Shown: piece by piece, positions 27,072-34,731 of the stretch
Layout: every line of letters starts with the position of its first letter
Position numbering within the stretch: position 1 is the first letter of the stretch
NCBI RefSeq assembly: GCF_009720725.1
Contig: NZ_WNKT01000011.1
Coordinates: 1-64,000, forward strand
DNA from: Allochromatium palmeri
GTDB taxonomy: Bacteria; Pseudomonadota; Gammaproteobacteria; Chromatiales; Chromatiaceae
Direction: 5' to 3'
DNA: 64,000 bases
Notes under the pieces: model-generated
Seen by the model: the letters and a program-made list of their open reading frames with translations, nothing else
Database searches by the model: none
What the model was told of the DNA's origin: nothing
Translations under genes and position numbers: made by a program

Positions 27072-29257
27072 GGCGCGGATGGCTCCGTAGTTTCGCTCGT
27101 CTCGGTCGCCGGCGGCTGTCGGAGCAGTTCCGGATCCTGGAGTTCAGCGATCCGCTCGGGCGCGTAGCCGAGCTGTTCGAAATCCATGATGCCGTTGGGC
27201 GCGTGACAGTCGGCGCAGTCATGCCCCTGGCCCTGAATGCCGTGGTTGACCATGAGCGTGCCCATCTGGCGCATCCAGTGCGGCTCGACGTTGACGAGCT
27301 GGCCGTCGACGAGCGGATAGATGGTCTTCCAGCCGCCGCTGACACCGAAATAGGCCATGAACTCGTCCATCATGTAGAGCTTGAACGGTTCCTGATACAT
27401 GCGCTGCACGATCGGATCCTGGATGGCGCGCTTGACGGCGGCCTGGGTGTCACCCGTCTCATAGTAGGTCGCGTAGTCGAACGGCAGGATCATGGCCCCG
27501 AACGGTCCCTGGTTGGACATGTCCTCGTACATCATGGCGTTGAAGAGCTTGAACGGATAAATCCGGCTCTCGCCATCGTTCATGGCCGCGCGCAGGTTGG
27601 CCTGGATCATGGCACGGCGCCGGTCGAGCATCTCGGGCGAGAGCTGCGACAGGGGATCCGTAGCCATCTGGACATAACGCTCGACGTCGATGTCGGGATA
27701 GCGCTCCTTGAGTTCGATCGCCTTAGCGCGCACGGCGGCAATGACCTCGGGGTTGTCGATGTGCGCGACCTGACGCATCAGCGGATCATAGGTATCAGTC
27801 CCGTTTGGATTGTTGCCCAGCGCGTTGGCCAGGAAGGTGCCGTTGCCGTTGAACCAGAGATAGGTGAAGCCCTTGCCTGGCTCGCCCGAGCGATAAACGT
27901 CGGTCGGTTCCCAGACCCCTTCCTCGGCATCCCAGGTCGGATGGACCCAGTCGCGCAGCACCACGTTCTCTGCTTCCAGGCGCGGAATATGGCAGGTCTC
28001 GCAGGCGAGCCGCGCAATATGGCCGTTGAGCAGGGCCTTGTTCTCAGAGCTGTTGTGCGGCGCGCGACCGTGACAGGTCTCGCACGAGACCTCCTTGTCC
28101 GGCAGATCGTTGGCGACCAGATCCACACCCAGGCGCCCGCGCGGAATTTTGTGGCCCTCGGGACGGTGGCAGTCGGTGCACTGGATGCCGGCGGCAGCGT
28201 GAACGTCGTCCTCGGGACTGAAGGGATTGCCGCGCTTGGCGCCGCGATGCAGCAGGCGCTGGTGCTTATAACCGAGCGACTGGGCGGCGGCATTGTGTTC
28301 ATAGACATCGCCGCCCATGTTGTGCTGGTGGCAGCGCAGACAGGTCTCGGAGCTGATCGGGGCGACGGTGAGCGCCGCACGCAGACTTCGATCCTGATCC
28401 CAGCGTAACCCGTACTGGTCCTGGATGACGACGCGCTGGTTCATGTCGTAGTCGGTCGCATGACAGATCAGACAGTCGATGCCCTCCTTAGCCATGCTCG
28501 GCACGTCGCCGATCGGCATCATCTTCTCGGTCGCGGGCTGATAGTTGCCGCCGATGTGACACTGGCCGCAACCCTCACTGCGCAGTACCACCTCGCCGTC
28601 CTCGACATGGTCTGGACGGCTTTCGACCAATGCCGCCCAGCCGGTCCAGGTGAAGCTGCCGGGAATGCCGCAGGCGCGGTCGATCTTACCGACCGGGATC
28701 TTGTGCGGGCCGGCGTTCACCTGACGGCCGTCATAGCCATAGGTCGAGAAGCCGCCGGCGGCGCTCTGGAACTTGAAGTGCACCGAGTTGACGAGATCGT
28801 CGAGTGTGTCGACGGTCGAGCGCGTGCCGTCGGGATGATCGACCTCGATGGTGGCGTGACAGGTCAGACAGGTTTTTGGGCCTTCGTACTGACGGATGCC
28901 GGCCTCGCGAAAGTATTTGATGTGGCTCGGTTCGCTGTCGCGGATGAAGGATTCGGTGTTCATCAGCATTTCGATCTTGACCTGACGCGCGAACGCATCC
29001 TGATCTTCGGCGACGACCGCCTCGGCCTTGAGCCGGCGCGCCTCCTCGCTCAGCGACTGAGCCAGCGCCTCGAATTCGGCGTCCGTCAACGGCTGGCTGC
29101 TCTCATAGGTCAGGGGGGCGTTGGTCTTGCCGACATAGGCATCGAAGAACACCGGATAGAGGAAGCGATAGGCCAGCGCCAGGACGACGAGCACGCTGGC
29201 GCCGACGATCAGGCGGCGTTTGGTCTTGGGGTCGAGCAGTGTGGCGATGGGATTCAT
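27068..29257 (-). CDS. Membrane-anchored octaheme cytochrome c
   Basis: 729 residues. An uncleaved N-terminal helix (about 15-38) anchors a periplasmic protein with eight CxxCH sites, starting at Cys130, 230, 262, 306, 360, 392, 419 and 681. The first seven lie within 295 residues; the eighth follows a 258-residue heme-free stretch. No CxxCK site is present, unlike octaheme nitrite or tetrathionate reductases, and the protein is longer than those and than hydroxylamine oxidoreductase. It is coupled by ATGA overlaps to the b-type cytochrome and the MBL gene. It could be a terminal reductase or a long heme wire; I cannot name a substrate. Confidence 0.85.
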   Translation of the reverse strand: MNPIATLLDPKTKRRLIVGASVLVVLALAYRFLYPVFFDAYVGKTNAPLTYESSQPLTDAEFEALAQSLSEEARRLKAEAVVAEDQDAFARQVKIEMLMNTESFIRDSEPSHIKYFREAGIRQYEGPKTCLTCHATIEVDHPDGTRSTVDTLDDLVNSVHFKFQSAAGGFSTYGYDGRQVNAGPHKIPVGKIDRACGIPGSFTWTGWAALVESRPDHVEDGEVVLRSEGCGQCHIGGNYQPATEKMMPIGDVPSMAKEGIDCLICHATDYDMNQRVVIQDQYGLRWDQDRSLRAALTVAPISSETCLRCHQHNMGGDVYEHNAAAQSLGYKHQRLLHRGAKRGNPFSPEDDVHAAAGIQCTDCHRPEGHKIPRGRLGVDLVANDLPDKEVSCETCHGRAPHNSSENKALLNGHIARLACETCHIPRLEAENVVLRDWVHPTWDAEEGVWEPTDVYRSGEPGKGFTYLWFNGNGTFLANALGNNPNGTDTYDPLMRQVAHIDNPEVIAAVRAKAIELKERYPDIDVERYVQMATDPLSQLSPEMLDRRRAMIQANLRAAMNDGESRIYPFKLFNAMMYEDMSNQGPFGAMILPFDYATYYETGDTQAAVKRAIQDPIVQRMYQEPFKLYMMDEFMAYFGVSGGWKTIYPLVDGQLVNVEPHWMRQMGTLMVNHGIQGQGHDCADCHAPNGIMDFEQLGYAPERIAELQDPELLRQPPATETSETTEPSAP

Positions 29258-29901
29258 GATTTCGCCTCCTCGGTCTGGCCGGAACTGGGTTCATCCTCAC
29301 GGTGCCAGCCGGTGATCATGGCGCGCAGATTGGTGGTGACGGTCTCGCCGGTGGTGATGATGTACATGTGGACGAGCAGAAACAGCACCAGCAGATAGGC
29401 CAGGGTCAGATGGGCCATGGCCACTAGCCACACACTCGGCAGACCGAGCAGGGTCTCGGGCAGCGAGACCGAGAACAGGAAGGCCCAGCCGCTCAGGATC
29501 AGCAGTGGCATCAGCGCGTACATCACGCCCAGATAGCTGAGCTGCTGGAGCGTGTTGAGCTTCATCTCGGCGCTGACATGGAAGGGATGCGGCGCGTTGT
29601 GGAAGATGCCGTAGCCGTAATAGCGCGCCTGCACAAACAGTCGCCCGAAAAAGCCCGACACGCGCACCCGGTAGTGCCGCCCGTTCTCGGTGGACAGATT
29701 GCCGATCACGAAGCCGATCCAGCCCAGCGTCAGCAGGATGCCCGCCGTATTGTGAACTGTGACCGCCAGATCGAAGGGCATCAGCCAGCCGCCCCCGGAA
29801 AAGTGCATGCTGGCGCCGGTATACATCAGCACCAGGAACAGCAGCGCATTGATCCAGTGCCAGGCACGCAGCCAGCGCGGATAGAGATAGAGTGCGCTCA
29901 T
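29254..29901 (-). CDS. Di-heme cytochrome b561-type membrane subunit
   Basis: 215 residues with four membrane helices (about 16-34, 44-67, 120-144, 157-184). His15, His50, His164 and His178 are placed to bind two hemes b, as in hydrogenase and formate-dehydrogenase b subunits. It should exchange electrons with the quinone pool and pass them to or from the flanking multiheme cytochromes. It overlaps both neighbours by 4 bases (ATGA), so stoichiometric synthesis is likely. Confidence 0.85.
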   Translation of the reverse strand: MSALYLYPRWLRAWHWINALLFLVLMYTGASMHFSGGGWLMPFDLAVTVHNTAGILLTLGWIGFVIGNLSTENGRHYRVRVSGFFGRLFVQARYYGYGIFHNAPHPFHVSAEMKLNTLQQLSYLGVMYALMPLLILSGWAFLFSVSLPETLLGLPSVWLVAMAHLTLAYLLVLFLLVHMYIITTGETVTTNLRAMITGWHREDEPSSGQTEEAKS

Positions 29902-30857
29902 GACCGATCCTCCTTCAGACGAAGATAGGCGCGATAGCGGCCCCAGCCGTGCGCGATCAGCACCAGCAGGGTCAGACCGATCACGCTCAGCCCCAGCGCG
30001 TCGAGCAGTGGGCTGCGACTCATGCCGACGACATAGGCTTGGTTGAAGACCGCTTTCGACAGCCAGCCGCTGCCGGCCAGATCGGTCTCGGAACGGTACT
30101 GATAGAGTCGCTGGAGCAAACGCGGTTCCTTGGAGTGACAGTTGACGCAGTCAAAATTGCTGTCGGCACCGGCTAGGATCTGATGCGAGACCGGCTGGCC
30201 TGGATCGGTCAGTGGTGTGTGACAGTCCAGACAGCGCACCGACGTCCAATGCTTATCGCGTTTTGGCAGCCACAGATGGGCGGTGCTGTGCGGATCGCGG
30301 ATCTTGGTGTGACAGGACAGACAGATCTGGTTGTCGGCGCGCACGATCTCGGCGATCGGCTGCCCGACCTCGGAGTTGCGGAAACCATGCGGATCATGGC
30401 AGCGATGGCAGTCGAAGCCCTCGGCCTTGGGCGAGTCCGAGGTGGCATGGATGCTGAGGGCGAATTCCTCGTCGATGGTCTTGAATGTGTAGGCGCGTTT
30501 ATCCGCTTTATGCAGTTCCTTATGACAGCCAACACAGTCGAGCCGTTCTCCAAGCGCGGACTCCGGATGCGGATACTGGCCGAAGTCGCCCTCATGACAG
30601 TCGATGCACTGGAGCTCGCCGTGAGCCGAGTGCCCGAACGCTCGACTATCAACGTGCAGATCGACGATGTCGCCGGTGCGCGGGTCGCGATAGGCCAGCG
30701 TCTCCATGCGATGACAGCGCAGACAGTCAGCGTTGTCGGTGCCCAGCCGGCCCTGGATTGAGGCTTCGGTCTCCGGCACCGATCCAAGTAGCGCGCTCAG
30801 GAGCAGGCCCAAAGCGAGCCAGCCGCCAGCTCTTACTGAGATGTCTCGATCGTTCAT
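29898..30857 (-). CDS. Heptaheme cytochrome c with C-terminal membrane anchor
   Basis: 319 residues from ATG 30857 (a GTG precedes it by one codon). A signal peptide (about 10-32) is followed by seven CxxCH motifs starting at Cys45, 84, 108, 150, 179, 209 and 237, then a membrane helix (about 285-305). The layout fits NapC/NrfB-like electron-transfer multihemes but with more hemes. It is the first gene of the FNR-box operon. It probably relays electrons between the b-type subunit and the octaheme protein. Confidence 0.85.
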   Translation of the reverse strand: MNDRDISVRAGGWLALGLLLSALLGSVPETEASIQGRLGTDNADCLRCHRMETLAYRDPRTGDIVDLHVDSRAFGHSAHGELQCIDCHEGDFGQYPHPESALGERLDCVGCHKELHKADKRAYTFKTIDEEFALSIHATSDSPKAEGFDCHRCHDPHGFRNSEVGQPIAEIVRADNQICLSCHTKIRDPHSTAHLWLPKRDKHWTSVRCLDCHTPLTDPGQPVSHQILAGADSNFDCVNCHSKEPRLLQRLYQYRSETDLAGSGWLSKAVFNQAYVVGMSRSPLLDALGLSVIGLTLLVLIAHGWGRYRAYLRLKEDRS

Positions 30858-30977
30858 CACTGGGTCGCTCCCGTTCGCGTGGTCTGTCCCCTTCCCTACA
30901 CCTTAGTCAAACACCCCGCTGTTGGCCAATCCGATTCTCCGAGCGCCGGCATGAATCGCCCGTGCGTGCCATTCAAT

Positions 30978-31015
30978 TGTCCGAGATCAATATTTTGATC
31001 GATCGGGTTGGACAA
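30978..31015. promoter_or_regulatory. Palindromic operator candidate between the cytochrome and hydrogenase operons
   Basis: A 16-base inverted repeat GATCAATATTTTGATC (30985-31000) is nested within an outer repeat TTGTCC (30978-30983) / GGACAA (31010-31015). The inner half-sites look like FNR half-sites but in the everted order, so a different regulator is more likely. It lies in the cytochrome operon's leader. The 433-bp divergent region 30858-31290 contains no gene. Confidence 0.4.
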
Positions 31016-31045
31016 CCGGCTAAACCAAGTCTATAAGATAGTCAG

Positions 31046-31087
31046 AATATAAGAATATAAACAGAAATTTTATTTGACGCGGATCAA
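31046..31087 (-). promoter_or_regulatory. FNR/ANR-type class II promoter of the cytochrome operon
   Basis: TTGACGCGGATCAA (31074-31087) matches the FNR consensus TTGAT-N4-ATCAA at 9 of 10 positions. On the minus strand, exactly 22 bases after it, comes -10 TATATT (31046-31051), which puts the box centre at -41.5 from the predicted start near 31039. That is the textbook class II activator position. The transcript would have a leader of about 180 bases before the heptaheme gene. The box is also about 210 bp upstream of hybO and could serve both directions. Confidence 0.7.
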
Positions 31088-31290
31088 GCAAACGGCTGAA
31101 TCGTCGTCCGAACGTCACAGCCGCCTTGGGCACCCGATCCTGTGCCGAAACGCGGATCGATGGGGATGACAATTCGCAACGTCACATCCTTATTTTCGGC
31201 GGGGCATGTCGCTGGCAGCGAAGGGGATAGATTCCGCACACGCGATTCGGCGAATGCTCATCCTGAAGACTGTTGTTGAGGGGCCTGACC

Positions 31291-32508
31291 ATGAAAGAAG
31301 TAGCCGGTGATCCACGCCCGATCGAGATTGGCCCGCGCCTGGCCGATCAGCTCGAACTGCGGGGCATCAGCCGCCGTGGTTTCATCCAGTTCGCGCTCGG
31401 TCTCACGGCGGCCATGGGGCTGCCGTTCGGGATGTCGGATCAGGTGCTGGCCGCGATCGAGGAGACCCAGGGCCGCCCGGCGGTGATCTGGCTGCACTTC
31501 CAGGAGTGCACCGGCTGCACCGAATCGCTGCTGCGTGCCACCCATCCGACGGTCGAGTCGCTGATTCTGGATCTGATCTCGCTCGATTATTCCGAGACCC
31601 TGCTTGCCGCCGCCGGTCATCAGGCCGAGCAGGCGCTCGCCGACTCCATCGCGCGCAACAAGGGGCGCTTCATCCTGGTCGTCGAAGGTTCAGTGCCGAT
31701 GCGTGATGGTGGCATCTATTGCAAGATTGCGCGCAAGACGCCGCAACAGCTGCTCCACGAGATCGCCCCGCACGCTGCGGCTGTGATCGCCATCGGCTCC
31801 TGTGCGTCCTGGGGCGGGGTGCAGAGCGCCGCGCCCAATCCGACCGAGGCCGTCGGCATTCCTGAAGCCCTCGCTCGCGAGGGCATCACCCGCGCCGATG
31901 GGGCGGCCCTGCCCGTCATCACCCTGCCCGGCTGTCCGGCTTCGCCCTACAACCTGCTCTCGACCGTTCTCTACTATCTGACGCTCCAGAAGCTGCCCGA
32001 ACTCGACGCCAAGGGCCGGCCGCTGTTCGCCTATGGACGCCTGATCCACGACAACTGCGAGCGCCGCCCGCACTTCGACGCCGGGCGTTTTGCCGAGCAG
32101 TTCGGCGACGCAGGCCATCGTCAGGGCTGGTGTCTCTACAAGCTCGGCTGCAAGGGGCCGGAGACCCATGCCAACTGTCCGGCCATCGAGTTCGGTGACG
32201 TGGGCGGCAATACCTGGCCGGTCGGCATCGGACATCCCTGCTTCGGCTGTGCCGAACAGGGTGTGGGCTTCCACAAGGCGCTGCACGAGCAATCCGAGGT
32301 CGAGTCGGTGACACCGCCGGCCTTCTTCCCCGGTGTCTTCGCCGAGCACGCAGGCGGGGCCTCACTTGCCGGTGCGGCGGTGGCCGGGGCCATCGGCGGC
32401 GGTGCGCTGGTCTATGCCGTCGGTGCGGGGCAGAAGCTCAAGTCCGAGGAAGCGGCGAAGTCGAACACTGCCACGACTGAATCCGAATCCGAGTCCGAAT
32501 CGAGTTGA
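31291..32508 (+). CDS. hybO: NiFe hydrogenase small subunit, Hyb type
   Basis: 405 residues from ATG 31291; the frame extends to a TTG at 31273. A twin-arginine signal (ISRRGFIQF, Arg28-Arg29) sends the folded dimer to the periplasm. Iron-sulfur ligands are visible: ECTGC (Cys73/76), GSCASWGG, PGCPASPYN, the HDNCERRPHF histidine/cysteine pair, GWCLYKLGCKG and HPCFGCAEQG. A C-terminal hydrophobic helix anchors it in the membrane and a Ser/Glu tail follows. It heads hybOABCD. It passes electrons from H2 at the NiFe site towards HybA. Confidence 0.92.
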   Translation: MKEVAGDPRPIEIGPRLADQLELRGISRRGFIQFALGLTAAMGLPFGMSDQVLAAIEETQGRPAVIWLHFQECTGCTESLLRATHPTVESLILDLISLDYSETLLAAAGHQAEQALADSIARNKGRFILVVEGSVPMRDGGIYCKIARKTPQQLLHEIAPHAAAVIAIGSCASWGGVQSAAPNPTEAVGIPEALAREGITRADGAALPVITLPGCPASPYNLLSTVLYYLTLQKLPELDAKGRPLFAYGRLIHDNCERRPHFDAGRFAEQFGDAGHRQGWCLYKLGCKGPETHANCPAIEFGDVGGNTWPVGIGHPCFGCAEQGVGFHKALHEQSEVESVTPPAFFPGVFAEHAGGASLAGAAVAGAIGGGALVYAVGAGQKLKSEEAAKSNTATTESESESESS

Positions 32509-32516
32509 GGTGATTT

Positions 32517-33536
32517 ATGAACATCGATCGGCGTGATTTCCTCAAGGTCGCGCTCGCCGGTGCGACCACGGCCCTGACCACCGGGACGGCTCAGGCGCGC
32601 CCACCCAAGGAGCTGTCGCCCGACGCGGTCGGTATCCTCTACGACGCGACGCTCTGCATCGGCTGCAAGGCGTGCGAGGTCGGCTGCAAGGACGCCAATG
32701 CCATGCCGATGGAGGCCGATCCGGCCCTCGAACAGGCCGAGGGTGTGCAGGGTATCTGGGATGCGTCCAGTGATCTCGATAGCCGCACCCTGAACAAGAT
32801 CAAGGCCTATGCCCAGGGTACGGCAGCGGTCAAGGATCGCGACCACGACGGCTACAGCTTCATCAAGCGTGCCTGTATGCACTGTGTCGATCCCGATTGC
32901 GTCTCGGCCTGTCCGGTCAGCGCGCTCACCAAGGATCCGGTCACGGGCATCGTCGGCTACAACCCAGACGCCTGCATCGGTTGCCGGTACTGTCAGCTCG
33001 CCTGTCCCTTCAACATCCCCAAGTTCGAGTTCGACAAGCCCTTCCCCAAGATCGTCAAGTGCGAGATGTGCCGGCACCTCCAGGCCGAGGGCGGCATCCC
33101 GGCCTGCTGCGCGGCCTGTCCGACCGGCGCGAGTCTGTTCGGGCGCGTCTCGGATCTGCTGCAGGAAGGACATCGGCGTCTGAGCTTCAAGCCGGGCGAG
33201 CGCCAGGAGTATCCCATCCACAGCCTGGATTCGGGCGACTCTCGAAGCGCCGAAGTGCGCGGTTATTACCCCCGAGTTTATGGCGAGACCGAGACCGGCG
33301 GCACTCAGTACCTGCTGCTCGCGGGCGTGCCGTTCGAGGATCTGGGACTGCCGCCGCTGGGTCCGGAGTCGAGCGCGCGTCTGTCCGAGACCATCCAGCA
33401 CACGATCTATCAGGGCCTGGCCGCGCCGGCGTTGCTGCTCGGCGGACTGGTCTACACCGTCTATCGGCGCACCGAGGACGAGCGGCACGACGATCCCGCC
33501 TCCCAAGCCGACGAGGAGGACCGCCGCCATGACTGA
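32517..33536 (+). CDS. hybA: Hydrogenase ferredoxin-like subunit
   Basis: 339 residues with a Tat signal (IDRRDFLK). Sixteen cysteines form four [4Fe-4S] sites: 47/50/53/57, 120/123/128/132, 153/156/159/163 and 182/185/198/202 with close variants. A C-terminal helix (LLLGGLVYTVY) anchors it. It wires the small subunit to the quinone-reactive HybB. It begins 9 bp after hybO and its stop overlaps the hybB start by 8 bases. Confidence 0.92.
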   Translation: MNIDRRDFLKVALAGATTALTTGTAQARPPKELSPDAVGILYDATLCIGCKACEVGCKDANAMPMEADPALEQAEGVQGIWDASSDLDSRTLNKIKAYAQGTAAVKDRDHDGYSFIKRACMHCVDPDCVSACPVSALTKDPVTGIVGYNPDACIGCRYCQLACPFNIPKFEFDKPFPKIVKCEMCRHLQAEGGIPACCAACPTGASLFGRVSDLLQEGHRRLSFKPGERQEYPIHSLDSGDSRSAEVRGYYPRVYGETETGGTQYLLLAGVPFEDLGLPPLGPESSARLSETIQHTIYQGLAAPALLLGGLVYTVYRRTEDERHDDPASQADEEDRRHD

Positions 33537-34731
33537 GGTCTATCGTCCTCTCGGCGGGCGACTGCTCACCCGCCAGTTCTACTTTCTCGGGGTCATCGTC
33601 CTGATCGGTGCCTATTTCACCCTGCGCCGCTTCATCTTCGGCATTGGCGATGTGTCCAATCTGAGCGACGGTTTCCCCTGGGGCATCTGGATCACCTATG
33701 ACGTCGTGACCGGCACCGCCGTCGCCTGCGGCGGCTATGCCATGGCGCTCTTGGTCTATATCTTCAATCGCGGCCAGTTCCATCCCATGATTCGGGTCGC
33801 GCTCCTGGCCAGTGCTTTCGGCTACACCCTCGCCGGCGCCTCGATCATCGTCGATGTCGGGCGCTACTGGCAGCTCTACAACGTCTTCCTGCCGCAATAC
33901 ATGAACCTCAACTCGGTGATGCTGGAGGTCGCGCTCTGCGTGACGCTCTACACGCTGGTGCTGTGGATCGAGTTTTCGCCCGCGATCCTGGAGGCGATGA
34001 AGGCCAATCGCGCGCTGCGGCTGGTGCGTCATGCGCTCTTCTTCTTCATCGGGCTGGGCATCCTGCTGCCGACCATGCATCAGTCCTCGCTCGGCTCGCT
34101 GCTGATCATCGCTGGGCACAAGGTCCATCCGCTGTGGCAGACGCCGATCATTCCGCTGCTGTTCCTGATCACGGCGATTGCGATGGGCTACGGCATGGTG
34201 GTGTTCGAGTCGCTCTATGCCGCCGTCAATCTGGGACGACGGCTGGAGACGGATCTGCTGTCGCGGGTCGGGGCCATCATCCCCTGGCTGCTGATCGCCT
34301 ATCTCGTGATCCGGATCGGCGAGCTGGCACTCAGCGGCGACCTCGCCCATCTGTGGCAGCCGGGCCTCGAACCCTGGCTGTTTGCGGTCGAGGTGGCGCT
34401 CTTCCTCTATGCGATCCTGATCCTGCTCGACGCCGAAAAGCGCCGGCGCCCGACCCAGTTGTTCTGGAGCGCGCTGGCGGTGGTGCTGGCCGGGGCGCTC
34501 TATCGCTTCGATGCCTTCCTGGTCGCCTATGATCCAGGTCCGGGATGGCACTATTTCCCGGCCGTTGGCGAAATGATGATTACGCTGGCGATCATCGCCT
34601 TCGAGATCATGGCCTATCTGTTCTTCGTCAAGAAGACACCGATCCTGGCCGCCGAGCCGCACGCCAAATACACAACGACCGGCCAGGCGCCGCATTCACA
34701 GCACACGACGATCAGAGGGGCTTCGGCATGA
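33529..34731 (+). CDS. hybB: Hydrogenase quinone-linked membrane subunit
   Basis: 400 residues from ATG 33529, inside the end of hybA. It is a NrfD/PsrC-family protein with about ten membrane helices and no heme ligands pattern; GFPWGIWITYDVV is characteristic. In E. coli hydrogenase-2, HybB links H2 oxidation to menaquinone and can run in reverse. Its stop overlaps the hybC start (ATGA). Confidence 0.9.
   Translation: MTEVYRPLGGRLLTRQFYFLGVIVLIGAYFTLRRFIFGIGDVSNLSDGFPWGIWITYDVVTGTAVACGGYAMALLVYIFNRGQFHPMIRVALLASAFGYTLAGASIIVDVGRYWQLYNVFLPQYMNLNSVMLEVALCVTLYTLVLWIEFSPAILEAMKANRALRLVRHALFFFIGLGILLPTMHQSSLGSLLIIAGHKVHPLWQTPIIPLLFLITAIAMGYGMVVFESLYAAVNLGRRLETDLLSRVGAIIPWLLIAYLVIRIGELALSGDLAHLWQPGLEPWLFAVEVALFLYAILILLDAEKRRRPTQLFWSALAVVLAGALYRFDAFLVAYDPGPGWHYFPAVGEMMITLAIIAFEIMAYLFFVKKTPILAAEPHAKYTTTGQAPHSQHTTIRGASA

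Noticed and set aside
31161-31179. Possible sigma-54 promoter before hybO (GG-N10-GC spacing)
   Set aside because: The spacing is right, but the -12 element reads TTCGCA and the -24 element lacks the usual CAC, so it is below what I would call.
33187-34695. 502-residue leftward open frame
   Set aside because: It runs antisense to hybA/hybB, and its Gln/Arg/Asp-rich content is typical of shadow translation.
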